From the NCBI RefSeq assembly GCF_000237925.1, contig NC_031500.1:6879254-6943253 (forward strand): a DNA stretch of 64,000 nucleotides. The letters are read 5' to 3'. Of this stretch, positions 12,301 to 25,800 are shown piece by piece. The notes below the pieces were generated by a model. The model saw only the letters and a program-made list of their open reading frames with translations, had not been told where the DNA came from and did no database searches. A program made the position numbers and the translations under genes. Numbering within the stretch: position 1 is the stretch's first letter; each line of letters starts with the position of its first letter. This DNA comes from Schistosoma mansoni. Lineage: Eukaryota > Platyhelminthes > Trematoda > Strigeidida > Schistosomatidae.

Positions 12301-12810
12301 AGTTTCGTCTCTGTTGTCATTGGTCATGATTAACACCAGTAGAGAAAAATATATTTAGTCACCGATCATGGCATGTGAACGCAAGCAAGATCGTATATAA
12401 TGTAATGGTATATTTAGGTCTAATTTCTTTGTTATTGCTTTAAATTAACAATAGTATCATGGAATACTCACCCAATCCATAAAAACGGATATAAGTTACA
12501 TTTGCTTCAGCATAAAATATTGTAGCTCTGCGTGATAATTCTAGGCGCTTGGACTCCCTTAGTTTTAAAGAATCGAAATGTTTAAATCTTGTCTTGATTA
12601 TAACTTGAAAGAATCTTCTTGGTTTAAAGCTCAGATGACCCAGTAATACCACAAACATAACACATGGAGTTTTTTATTCAATAATTTGGTCGTCCGACTT
12701 TTGGTTGGTAAGTTACAGATCTACGTTCTGTTAAACGCAATTTGAACAATTCTCCTAACAAACGAAATACAGTACGAAGTTTCTAGGCCAATAATTCTGA
12801 TTGGTATAAC
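9340..12810. other. Intergenic stretch between TE fragments
   Basis: No exon with splice sites or recognisable protein found on either strand. Apart from the 66-bp tandem duplication at 10238-10369 (listed separately), I see only short AT-rich low-complexity patches. Several open frames of 60-130 codons occur here but lack any recognisable motif. Confidence 0.4.
10238..10369. repeat. Perfect 66-bp tandem duplication
   Basis: Two consecutive 66-bp units (10238-10303 and 10304-10369), each starting TGCTCATAACAAATG and ending TATCCGTTCCCGT, identical by eye. The unit length is a multiple of three, so an open frame runs through both copies. The perfect identity indicates a very recent duplication. 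Confidence 0.93.
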
Positions 12811-12814
12811 TTAT

Positions 12815-13272
12815 TATTTATTTATTTGAACACAAATATTGATACGACGGGGCACCAGATATATATGCGCCACACAAAAAATTGTCATTTCATTTAATTG
12901 TGTGAGGACTATGATACTGCCCGGGTGCCCAGATTGAAACAGGAAATGCAGACCCACGGTAGCCGGTGACCAATGATTGGTTCATACGCTATTTGTTTCC
13001 TCAGGATACTGGAACCCATGTGCACCATTGGTTTGGAATCAGGGTTTTCCAACTCTCCTAGGTGAATTATCCGTAACCACTAAACCGGTTACAGCGCCGG
13101 AGTTTCGCTTTTCGTCCTCTTAATTTTGTAAACAACATCCCTGGTGTGAGAAGGCAGTAAGTAGGAATTCCTTGACAGAGACTGTATAATATAGCCGTGT
13201 GAGAGCATTTCGAGAGAGAGGGTGGGCCCTCTCCACTCTCGGCTGTACCAGGGCATTTAGGTGCTATCATTT
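12815..13272 (-). repeat. (AAAT)n-tailed retroposon-like repeat, copy 1
   Basis: Reads on the minus strand from a block starting near GGTACAGCCGAGAGTGG to an (AAAT)n tail at its low-coordinate end. It matches the plus-strand copy at 20360-20895 over most of its length (shared blocks: GGTGTGAGAAGGCAGTA, GGTTTTCCAACTC, GGTTACAGCGCCGG, the ACAC-AA end), and the shorter copy at 18556-18822. A tetranucleotide tail is typical of RTE LINEs and the SINEs they mobilise. No coding capacity. Confidence 0.8.
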
Positions 13273-13791
13273 AAGACTTCTTTAAAATTTTTGGCTAAAT
13301 AGTCTCAAAACATACAGTGAATGTTTGCATGCTAATTTTTATAATCCGAAACAGTTTGCGAATTTCTTCTGAATTATTATTTACTTAGGAATACGGATTT
13401 CATCGCTACTCAGGGTTTCAAACTCTTCCTTCATGCGATTCTTACTTTTTTTTAAAAAAAGAGGATGACATTTCAGTTAGTGCCAGAGTAGAACTTTTAC
13501 TTAAAAAAATTTGTCAGTGTATTACGTGTCAAAGAAACAAGTAAGTACATAAATCACACTTCTATTATTAAGACGAATTGCACACACTGTGTCGTAATGA
13601 TTCTTAATCGTGATTACAATAAAATTCATCAATATTCGAAAACAAACTGAATAAATAAAAAAAAAACATATTAAGAAAGAAAATATGCACAAAAGCCAAA
13701 TCCCTATGTAAACAATTCTTCAAAATTGTCAATTTAGAAAGGGATATGTAATAACGACAAGATGGCTTTCAGGAGTAATCACAGTTAACTT

Positions 13792-13797
13792 TTTATT
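13792..13797 (-). promoter_or_regulatory. Poly(A) signal of the MFSD11-like gene
   Basis: AATAAA on the minus strand, 55 bases after the TAG stop that ends at 13853. It fits a short 3' UTR and supports this as the last exon. Confidence 0.75.
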
Positions 13798-13852
13798 GAA
13801 CACTGAGGTGTTAATGTTTTGTTATTTTAGCATGAAGAGAAACTTGTTCAGC

Positions 13853-16800
13853 CTAAGCGATCAAATTTACTGAGCGAGATAGATGTGACCAATAGACACT
13901 GAGCAGGCAATACAAACCACTAGTAGCCATTACAACAAAAATGAGTATTTGCCAGTGTAATAGTAGGTAAGTGCTATAGACAAAAGCGATTCCCGATACG
14001 ATAGACTAAAAAACAAAAGCATAAAATAAAGAGCAATATATATATATATAGGTTTTGCATGAGTAATAAGAAAAACTGTACAGATCCTATATTACCTCTA
14101 GATTGTCAGAAGGGGTTGATTCTTGTTTTCATTAGAGTTTGATCATCAGTAATTAACGAATAAGCTATTAATGACTGTTATGAATCAACAACAACTGTTG
14201 CGAACTGATCATTTTAACTTAGTAGGCCGCTATCGCTAATGAGTAAACCTAACTAACAAATTCTCAGTGGGACTAAATGTTCATGCCGCCTACTATTTAA
14301 AGGAAGCATTACGCAGTAGTTTACAGGATGTGCGTGGTTAGAATTTCACGTGTTACTGAAGTTAGAAATAATTAAAGTTTACAGTACTCTAATAAAGTCG
14401 AGTGTGATCTGCATAGTGCACGCATTGAAGAATTACACTATAGGTTGACCTCTAACGAAGTAACTTGCATTTTTGGTGCTAGAATGTTTAGAGTATGCTG
14501 ACTGATCCATTTCCGAACAAATAACACTGACAGGAGAATTCAAAAGATTCAATAAGCAGCTCTTATGTAAACATGTTTTCTGGAATACACCTAGTTCCCA
14601 AGTTATCCTTGTTTGCATAGAATCAGGTTAAACATAATGGTGAACGGGTATTGCCAAGGAAAAACAATACGGTGTGAAGGTTATACGACAAAATACATAC
14701 ACAACCATGCACCACTTGCATCGCTAACCAAATTACAGGTATACTACCCTACAATAAGTGTGTTAATCGAAGAAGATTGAATTATGGGTAACTATTTGTG
14801 GACTGTTATTATGTATACATATATCTTATTGTATAACTATTAAGTGACTAGATTATATACATATTTATGTTTCTCTTATTATAAGCTTTTATTTGATTTA
14901 TTGGCCACTATTATACGACCTTATATTCCCAATATATTAGCTACAGTTTCTAACACTCACAGCCACTTTTGGCTTGATCTTGGATAGTTACTTTTTATTT
15001 TATGGTATGATACGATACGGTTTACTTGTGTATAAACTACGTATGTTTGAAACTTATTATTCATACAGTGGAGGCTGAGATAGCGTTCTAGGCTCAATGG
15101 GCAAGGCTGGGTGAGAGGGACTAATGAGGATTCAAAGTTGACGCAAGATTGTTAGTGCTGGTTGACGTGCCATTAATTTAGCACAAGAACAAGGTCATAT
15201 AAGTTGGTATCTTGATAGGCGATTTTATCACGCGATAATTGACAGGGGCAAATTTTATAAGAATAAGGTATAATTTATAGCCTTAATAGTTAGACAAAAG
15301 TATGTACATATATACTTACTTGAACAGATTTAAATAAAGCAAACCCAACTGTAACATCCCTTCCATGTTCACCATAAATGAAACCAATTAAGGCAGAAAT
15401 TTGTGTGTTCCACACGGAATCCACACCACCAAACAAAAATGCTATGAGCATAGCCAAATAGACACTAATAAAAAGATATAAACAAGTTGACTATTTCTAT
15501 GTCAAAATTCAACTGGACTATGTTAAAAGCAAGATATGCACCGAATATATAACAAGACGTCATCACCTGATTCTATGTTTCATTATGATTAACTGCGCGT
15601 TGTAGAATATACGAACTACTCATTAACGATTTACTATATGGAAAATAGTCCCACCACAAATACTAGACAGAGATCCAGTACCACAATCTGAATTTTACTG
15701 TGACAGTCTGAAATAGCTGATTCATTATGTCATCGTCTTATTCCAAGTAGAATAAAAGAGATCTGAATTACATAGTCAATTAGGAAAGCAATGGAACTCA
15801 AAAAGTAAAAGGATTGACCTAATGGTAGAAGAAAATTATGGTTAGGAGAAATGGATGAAATCAGAAAATGAAATATGGAGTAGTGTTATTTTTCAAGATT
15901 TAGAAAAAGTTTACGAATGAATGGAATCTACACTATGTCACTATGGTTCTGTACGACTCAACCAAGAAACTTGTATCTTTGGTCTAGCAGTTAGTGATTT
16001 GAAAAAATGATGTCTAATCAAGTAATACTTACACTAAGAGACATAAAACACTAAGATAGAAGTCGCGCACGTATAATACATTCGATATAGCCTCGAAACA
16101 CCAACCGATAAGTGAACTTTTGTATTCAATACGTAATATCGTAATTTCCATTATATAGCATCATCACAAGCAAACATTCTGAAGAAATCGGTAATTGATT
16201 ACTTGTAACCTGGACAGCTTGCTAACTCTCAGTAATCACATTTCTTAATTGTCAGGTGTTATAGAGGAAAATACTGCACACTATGTTCTACGTCTAATGA
16301 ACAGAGAGATATTTTACTCGTGCGATGGATGGGTTTTCACTTGTGCTAAGGATTCTTTAACTGCCAGTCCACTACCACACGGGCCATGCAGTCTTGACGT
16401 CACATTTTTGCGTTTAAGGGTATAAAATAAATTCAAAACAACTTTGCAGTCTCACTCATGGTATTCACAGCGCTGTGCACTTTGGTTTCCAAAAACAGGA
16501 TAATATCGTTCAGATACTCTAACGAAATCGCCAGCTAAGAAAGCGATTGGTGGGAGTTCAAGCGAAGAATGAAGACCATCAAATAAATTAAAATAAATGA
16601 GTAAAGCAGATAGCTATACTATTTGATTGAGTAAATCAAAGTAGATGTGTTGGGGCTCAAACATGACAACACCGGTACGGTGTACGGTCTAGACAAGAAT
16701 TCAAGTAATGGTTTAATTCAAGCCAATAAAAAATGATAACATTAGCAGAAGACGATGAGTTTATTGTGCTTTGTCATTCCTCGGCAATATAAAAGCTAGT

Positions 16801-19800
16801 ACATTTAGTTAGTTTAAAATATTAACATACTTGTAAGTTAAAGAAAGAGTTGTTCATTATAAACCAATAGATTATTTAGAGGTCGAAATCGTTATGTAAT
16901 TAAAACGAATGAGTTTGAAGGATGTTTCTGAAATAGTTCGAACGATAGTTGAGGACTACTGGAGGTAATTTTACTAAATCAAATGACAAAGGATTTCTAA
17001 GATCGCTGAACCGTAACCATAGCAAAAATCATTAAATCGTTCATTTATGCTACTAGGATAGTAGCAAGTCAACCACTGACTCTTTATAAGTACAAAGGTC
17101 AAGTTTCAGTCCACAAATTGCCAGGGCTTTCAAGAAGGTTAGTAAGATAAAATCATATTGCTCGCTTCGTGTTCCACGTCCATTTAAATAGAATGCAATC
17201 GAATTATGAATACTGCTTTGGCTCATAAGACACATATCCTTTGGAATATACTCAACAGGGGATGTAGATGATTTTCATACTGTCCTTTTTATAATTAGCT
17301 TCTGGTGGTAAGAATTTTGAGTGGATAAATAATCTTAGTGTCACGATGACGTCAAAATCAAAGATACTACGATGAAAAGATATTTTCTCAATGCTACAAA
17401 CAGATATTAATGAGCTCCAATAAGTGGTCTGTTTAAACATCTGGGCTATCTGTTCCTGTCATCTAGATATTTCAACAAGTTATCTAATTTTGTTTGTTTT
17501 AACACATCATTATGGATATTAATTGCACGACTTATTCAGGTGCGTTTCTGAAAAGTGTACAACCTTTCACTGTAAAGGTTACAGAGGGCCTAATCAGAGA
17601 TATTGTGGTTGCTGGCAATATGCAGCGAGAAGAATGTACATTATCCAGATGTCGACTGACTGGGCTGCTAACTTCTAACTGGCGATCACTCAATATTTAT
17701 CGTCAGGAAGGACGAAGAAGTAAGAAACGGAAACTTGTTGAAGTACTTTGTGCTGAGAATTCTATATTGTACCAAAAATATAATATTGAATAAAGCTAAT
17801 AATAATAAAAAATAATAAAGAAAACCGACTACTTTCTGAGGATTCCTGACACAAACTGAAACCGAAACAATGTAGATGGCTACGTCATTTTTATTTAGCT
17901 GAACGATGAAATTGTATCAATTAATTAAAGAATTCAGTCAATTAAAATGGCAATGGTTTACATCTGGTAGTCAGTCAGTAAAGAGAATTAGCTTACAAGA
18001 GAAAAAAACTATAGTGAATGTAATTTGAACTTACTTAGGAGTAATATAAGACAGCTCATCCGTATCTTTTATAGAACTGTTTGTCGGTAACATCATGAAA
18101 GTGAAATAGCCAGCTACAATTGCACTGATATAACCAAAAATAACTAGAACTCCTTCTAAACGAATCCATCGAGTTAAACGTGAAGAGAAACTACCTACAA
18201 TCAATTATATAAACAATTAGGTTTTTATTACTATTTCAAAATAGGTCCATAAAGTCATTAACTTCTGGTCTGAGCCACGTTGGTATATGCAGACTACTTG
18301 GTTGGGGTCCTTGCGACCGTTGTAACTTGTGGTTAGAGCTTCTGGGTGACAAGGCTCAGAATCAATCACAATGGCATAGGTGTATACACTCTTTATCTTC
18401 CCTTAAATCGTGAGATTAAAATTATTTTCCACCAACTGATTCTTTCTTCGTGTATAATATCCTTATATGCGATTCCATAAATATATATATATATATATAT
18501 ATCCATAACCAGGTGATTTACAATTAAGTGCATTCGATATCAAGCTCAAATTTCGCAGTGAATATAGCCCACAGATGTCCTCGTATGACTGGAGCTAGGG
18601 AGAGACTGTTTTCCTCTCAGAACTCCCCCATATGGTCACTCATAGCATTTAGAGAAGTCCGACTCCCTGCCTTCACATTAGGGGCGTGTTTGCGAAAGTG
18701 GTAGCATGAGAAGCAGACGTCCAGTCCTTAACCAGAGTTGGTGGATACGAAGAGTCTATCTAGCAGAATCGGAAAACCCTGATCCAAAATCAATAGTGTA
18801 AATGTGCTGCATTTAACAATTAACATGAGTAAGAATTTGGATTATTCATGGTCCTTATAAATCAATTATTGTATGATTGAGTTACTTACATGTCATGTTC
18901 ATATAATATACAGTGTGACTGTGACGTGACTCAACAGAACAACTTAGTATATTCAAGATTAGCGCTACCTCGTACTTTGTTCCAACCCCAACCCCTCTCC
19001 AAATAATCAAGTCGTAGAGAATAATATATATACATATATAATGTGCTACTACCGATGATAATGTCGTGGGGAAATAGATGAAGATTTAAAAAGTAATTAA
19101 ATATGACGTTAAGAATCCGAGAAATTAGTGGATTTTAAAGAGCCATGTTTAAGTTTTCATAATCAGTTCGACTCAAGAATTCCAGCTTCGGCTACACTCT
19201 TATAGAATAGCGTACATTTAAACAGTGTAAATACATGCTGTGCCATAATTCACAAATCTATTTCCCCTTCTCTCATAAAACAATACAGTGGAGAATAATA
19301 TTGACAATGTTAACTATAAGGATGGCTCGTTGGTAAACTCTAGGAAGCCTTCAAGAAGCCTAGAAAGAGCCGAAGGCATTCCATCCAATCACTGCTAGGG
19401 GAATATTCTAGAATGTCGACGTGTAGCTGCCCTATTGGATGGATGAGAATGACCCCCTATGTGCCTATTGGTTGACCGAAATGATGATTTACATTCAACC
19501 AATAACTATAAATACATGAGATTTCTGTACTATATTTTGACACTGATTTGGAGAATAAACTTCCTACTTACTAGTCTTCTGTCTTCTCTCCTGCGACGTT
19601 GCGGGTTCTATCGTTCAAGTAGTCTAGTAGTACGCGGCATAGTAAGAAACAAAGCTCTAGATATAACATCAACTAAGACAATGAAATCATAAGGATTGAA
19701 TTATTTCAGAACTTTACATTAAGAGTTTTTCATTTATGCTTTGCTTGTAATCAACACCAATTTTATTAAGAAATAAATGTAAGACAAATGAAATAAACTT

Positions 19801-22800
19801 AACGGTATAGACATATTACATAACAGTTAATCATTCACACAGGGAATAAAACCTTTATCACAACAAATGAATTTTCCATTAGTGCTACTAATATAATGTA
19901 GATGAAAGTTAAATGTAGATAAAAGATGTAAGACAGCATTATTAAAACCGTATACATTAATGATGAAGTTGATTTAAAACCTGATAGGTTGATTTCCAAT
20001 CGAAACAAAAAAAACCGACATAAAAACTACATATAGTTTATAATTGACGTATAACAATATGGGTTTACTAAAATTGCATAGATTCTCTCCAACTATTCAT
20101 AACTTTATTTTTATCGAAATGATTTATTCCATTCTAATTTTATTTGATTGATTGTTGGGCTCATTATGTTACTTTCATTAATGAAACTGTTAAAAGTTGA
20201 TGTAAATGTTTTAAACTATTTTACAATTGTGATGTGAACCATCTTACACTAATTTTTCAACTGTATATAAATCATTATCCTTTACATTGTTTAGATCACT
20301 TTTACTCTCTTTAGATTATATAATGCTATCTCTCCATTTGATCATTATGTTGTAAGCTGTTGAAGGCCCCCAAATGCCCTAGTACCACCAAAAGTGGGGA
20401 GAGTCCGCTCTCCCTCTCGGAATGCTCTCACATGGCCACGCGTATACAGACTCTGCCAGGGAAGTCCTACTCACTGCCTTCTGACACCAGGGGTGTTGTT
20501 TACAAAGTTGAGAGGACGAAAAGCGAAACCCCGGCGCTGTAACCGGGTTGGTGGACACGGCAAGTCCACATAGGGGAGTTGGAAAACCCTGATTCCAAAC
20601 CAATGGTGTACATGGGCTACAGTATCTTGAGGGAACAAATGGCGTATGAATCAATCGTTGATCATAGGTTACCATGGGACTGAATCTCCTTACGATGCTC
20701 CACTGCCTTGTGGATCAGATCTTTAGGCCAAAGGCTCTGGGTGTGGCCCCCTAAGGAAACCACCTGCTTCGGTTTAGGCACCTGGGCAGTATCACAGCCC
20801 TCACACAAATCTCATTTGATTTGTGTGGCGCATATGTATCTGGTGCTCCTTTGTACCAATATTTATGTGTTCAAATAAATAAATAAATAAAGCTGTTGAC
20901 GAGAATCTATAAAATATAATGAATTGATATTAATTCAGCTTTAATTATTGTTCATATATTATTTAGATTTATAAAGATAATTACTTTATATAAAACAAAA
21001 TAAGTGGGATAAAGACTTAGACCAATAAATGATTACTTACCGACAATTTCCCCAATTCCAATAAATAGGCCAGCCAACCCGATATAAGACTTTGCATTTC
21101 TACCGAAACGTAAACAATGTCCTAACGCAGAAGCATATAGACTTGAATAGAACGTCAAATTAATACCTACAAGAATTTCAGATAATGGTAGGATAAACTG
21201 AAGGTATGTTGAGGGAAATGTTAAATAAGCACCTTTAATTACTTTTTTAATGCTGATTGAAGAATATTGGCAAAACATGTCAGAGGAAATATCGGTTCGT
21301 GGCTAGTTTTCAGTTGTAAAACTATCAGGTTGGAGACAGAAACGTAATGGTGTAGCAACATATGGTTTTAGAAGTTGGCATATGAAAATCTCTCAAAGAC
21401 TATACTTTTACAACTATCCTATCCTTTAGCCTTGTTTTCATGCAGTAGGTGATTGAAGAAGATTACCTATTCATCAGTGAACGTGTACCCATGATCCTGA
21501 CGGAAGTCGAATTCATAATTTTCAAGTTTCACAGAGAGTGAGTCACCTTTAACTCACTGAATCAGAAACCAACACTTTATATTTTCAACTTGAGTTAATT
21601 CACTGTGCCTGCTACCATTCGAATAACTTACTCTCAACATGATTGAAATTCACCTGTGTTTGATCCTAAAGTTCTATAATATTTAGCTGGAACGCTACAA
21701 CTGTATTATATTAAACATTTCTCAGAATTTTCATTTGATCACTAAGTTAATTCACTGTATGATAAATTCTCTCCTGAAAACACACTTATTAATATTTTTA
21801 TTGGTCAAGTGGCAAACGATAACTAATTATTTACATTAATTGATAAATACAAAAGTCGATACCTGAACAAGAAACTTACGCACTTAATAAAAATATTTTA
21901 CTAATGAAGCCCATCGATGTAAATTTCTTTAACTATTAACGGTACTTTACGAAACTTGATCTGACTATGTGGGAGATGTTGTGGAGTCAACTTGACTGTG
22001 AATTTTATATCGTTTTTCTACTAATAATGACACCTAGTTTGATTTCAATATGGTGTTATTAGGAACTTATGAAGTTAGCGATAGGACAACATGCAAGTAG
22101 AAAAATAATTTACAAACCAACCTAAAAACCATTGGTAACCTCAGGAGATAATGATAGGCAAGTAATCACAGAGTGACTTTAGAGGAGGAAGGTTGAGCTA
22201 AGGTATTGAAGGCACATACAGTATCATAAATTAGTAATGCCTTAGCACATGCTTATACAATGACTGGTCAAGTGAGAATAGATGAGTAAAATTTATACAA
22301 TTGAAATCATTAGTCTATGCAATCCTAGAAGGGCATAATATCCTACGTGAAACATCCAGATATCGGTCGGTTATACATAATGTTTGTAGAGTACCAGAAC
22401 TGCAAGGGTATTCATAATCTAATTGTGTCATCGTTAAGTTTATTTATGTTAGAGACTTCGTACAAGAGAAATAAGCGTCCAAGATATCAACCACTCTGAT
22501 TTGTTAAGTAGCCAGTGTTATGGTTACTTCGGTTGTTTAGTAGCACATTTCGTTAGCTCATAATATGTACTTTATCAGAAACCGCGAACTGTGATCGTTA
22601 GTCAGGTGATTTTCAAAATAAATCCTGATTAATACCCAAGTTACATGACTATGAAATATTAACGTGAACGATGCAATATGAGAATAACTTGGATGTTGTC
22701 TATTTCAGCACTCAGTATGTTTAAACTAGATGTAGTGAAATAAGAATGTTGCTAACAATTGTCTGGCTGTCAACCAAATATTAGACGTAGCTACAGAGTG

Positions 22801-25800
22801 ACAGGAGTTGTAGATGTACAGGTACAAAGAATCTATTAGGGAGCGAAATGGGCTTCCATAGTTTTTTTTGTAATGTCACCTAAAGAGATTTCACACTACG
22901 TGTTCTGACGTCATACACGTTTTGAACTGATGATTAACTAGAATAATACAACAATGGGAGCATATCCTAATGTCATTAACTTCTGTTGGATACGGTAGCC
23001 TAAGTTTTGTTGGTCTTTCCGAAATACTTTCTAGGTTTTATTCACAAACTATTCAAGGCGCAGCAGCATCCTTATTAAAGTGGGGGCAAAAAAATAACTG
23101 GAAAACCTCTTCAGCCTCAATTCGAAAATGGAAGTTTCAAGGAAATGTTCAAAGGAATAACTAACTGTATAGTTATCGCAGAATTTAATAATATGCAATG
23201 TGAGTTGAGATAAAAACGATAAACACTGGTTAGAAGCCTAAAAAGCCGACGAATTTAAAATGGAAAAGATCACGTTATGTTACCAACAAAGAAAAATCAA
23301 CGTTTACAACTTGTTAATACACCAAACATTTATAATCCTAAAAAAACAAAATACAGCCGTAAGTTAATATCCGAAGTTATATAACACTTGTAGAATCAAC
23401 TAATTTGAGTAATTCAGATATTCACACTAAATATACATGATTACAAAGTTGACTGGATAGATTGCCCTGCTCACACTATCTTTTCAAGTACCGATGATTG
23501 TTCTAAGTAGCTCCCAACATAACATAACGACTACAAGTATACACTTATCACTCACTGCTTGCTGTTTTGTAGAGTGTACGTTTGAAGTATTTCAATCTCT
23601 TTTACACAGAACTCGTGAAGATTATAATTTTTGATCACACATAATCGATGATGAATATTGAATCAATATATGTGTTCCAGTTCAACGACTGTTACCTTCA
23701 AAAATCCTCAAATCAAAAAAATAAGGCTTATTTAAAGGTAGAATAATTCAGTTCCGAGATACTCAAGCGGTAATAACATTTCAAATAATGAATTTAAAAA
23801 GAAAGAGTAACTAAGAATCAGGAAATGTGAGGGAGTTGTGTTAAACATGAATATTAACAATTAGCGAAAATGGATTAAGGGCTATGTTCCAAAACATAAA
23901 AATATTATACATATTTAATGAAGGAGGAAAGTGAGATATTCAGTTATAAGTGGAAGGACGAACCAATAGATCTAAATGGGAAGACAAACATTTAGATTGG
24001 CAGAGCAATTCCCGAAGTCTAAAACGTTTTTAGCTACTTATAAAAATTAAGTAACAGGCGGTAATGCACAAAAATATGAAGCAAGATAGAAAGGAGATTC
24101 AAAAAATTGATAATTTAGTTAACAATTAGGATCGTAAGTTTATTTCAACTTACCAGTAAATGCTGCTGCCACAAGTATACAAATCATTGGTTTTGTAGTT
24201 AAAATTTTAACCGACCTACCTAGAGTAATATATGCATGTGTATAGTGGGAGAAAGGTTAAGAACGTAAATTTAATGAAGGTAATGAAAATATTTCGTTAT
24301 AAAAATAGATTCAAAACCCTGGTTACTACATTATGTACTAGATTTTCATGAATTTAAATTTATTACTTGAATTGGACGGGTAAAAAGAAAATTATGAACA
24401 TGGAAAGCTTAACTTGAAATTCGAGAAACTAGGTGAACCATAAGCATTATTAATTCAAAGTTTTGAGATATAGTATCGAATAACTATCGTTTATTTACGT
24501 ATTGTTATTGTATATTCTGACCCATTATCAGTCGATTTGACCAGATATTTATCAATAATATAACTTACAAACTGCTATATCCTAGTGAAGATTAACGTAC
24601 GGGTAACTTCCGGGATCCATTAACGGACTAATATTCTATAAATATCCTTATTGTATAACTATTCGGTGATTAGATTGTATGTATCTATATTCATCTTATT
24701 ATAAGCTTCATTTTGATCAATAGATTATTATTATATGATTGACTGTTGTCAAATTATCTTCAGTTTATTGATTACCGTCGCCCACGTTCACAGCCACCTT
24801 TTGGCTTGATCTTGTACAAATGTTATTTCCTATTTTATGGTACGATGTAGTCTGTTTGTTGTATTTTGATTGGCAAATACATCATATGATAAAGAGCCAG
24901 CCTCTGAATTCACAACAAAAACATATCCTGCTTTACGACTATTTCACTCTTTCCACTTGTGCCCTTTTATCCCAATGACCCATTAAGAATTTCGACGTTT
25001 CTAACTCCCTTTTTTTTAAAATGATTATTTGTTCTAATCACTGGTAAGTGATCCTGATAGTAATTAACAAGAATTGATTATTTCGATGAGTAGCGAATTG
25101 CTTGTTAACAGCTATTAGTTTAATTGTGTTGTTTTCTCCAGTCTAACTGTTTTCTTTGGCTATTGCCCGACCAATGTTGATTCTTTCGAACTCTATGAGA
25201 GCCTGGATAATACATCCGGAGATTGTACTAACATGGAGTGTTACAGTGAAAAAACGTTATTTAATTCTACGTGTCTTCATAGTATCACAGTTACAAAATA
25301 GTATTTGGAATATACTGATCTGATTATAGAATTTCGGTTGGAATAAATATAAATTCATCGTATTCTAGTTCTAATTTTTGTGAGCATTACTTTCCTTGAT
25401 GTAGATAATCCCGAATATACGACAATACTACAGAAATACAAGATATTCCAATTAGTCTTATCATACATCAATTGCGCAATTAGCACCAAGTTATTATATT
25501 GGAAATAAGTCTAAGACAGCGAAATCAATCAATTCATAACACTATAAAGAATTTATTGGACAGAAAATATGGGAACTATATAGGCTTGGTTAAATTTATA
25601 GTAGGTGAGACACTAATATTCGTTACGGAGGTCTAACTAATCTACAACTCGTTCCATAATATGCATTAGAGAATTAACTTTTCTAGATGTTAGAACATAT
25701 TAATGCTGTGTTAATATCTACCGCATACATAACAGATTGATAGTTAGTTATATAATATACCCTTGTGGGCCAGGGTAATTTTACATTGGTTTTCAGGAGA

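Noticed and set aside
12440-12658. Minus-strand frame considered as the last MFSD11 exon
   Set aside because: The exon at 13853-14005 encodes the conserved YLLLHWQ C-terminus in the correct phase, with a stop and poly(A) signal, so nothing further is needed.
13386-13445. Minus-strand stretch reading EEFETLSSDEIRIPK and a stop, considered as a C-terminal exon
   Set aside because: It has no convincing acceptor site and lies beyond the MFSD11 stop and poly(A) signal; most likely chance.
22970-23164. 64-codon plus-strand frame in MFSD11 intron 7
   Set aside because: No recognisable motif, no repeat copies and no splice context.
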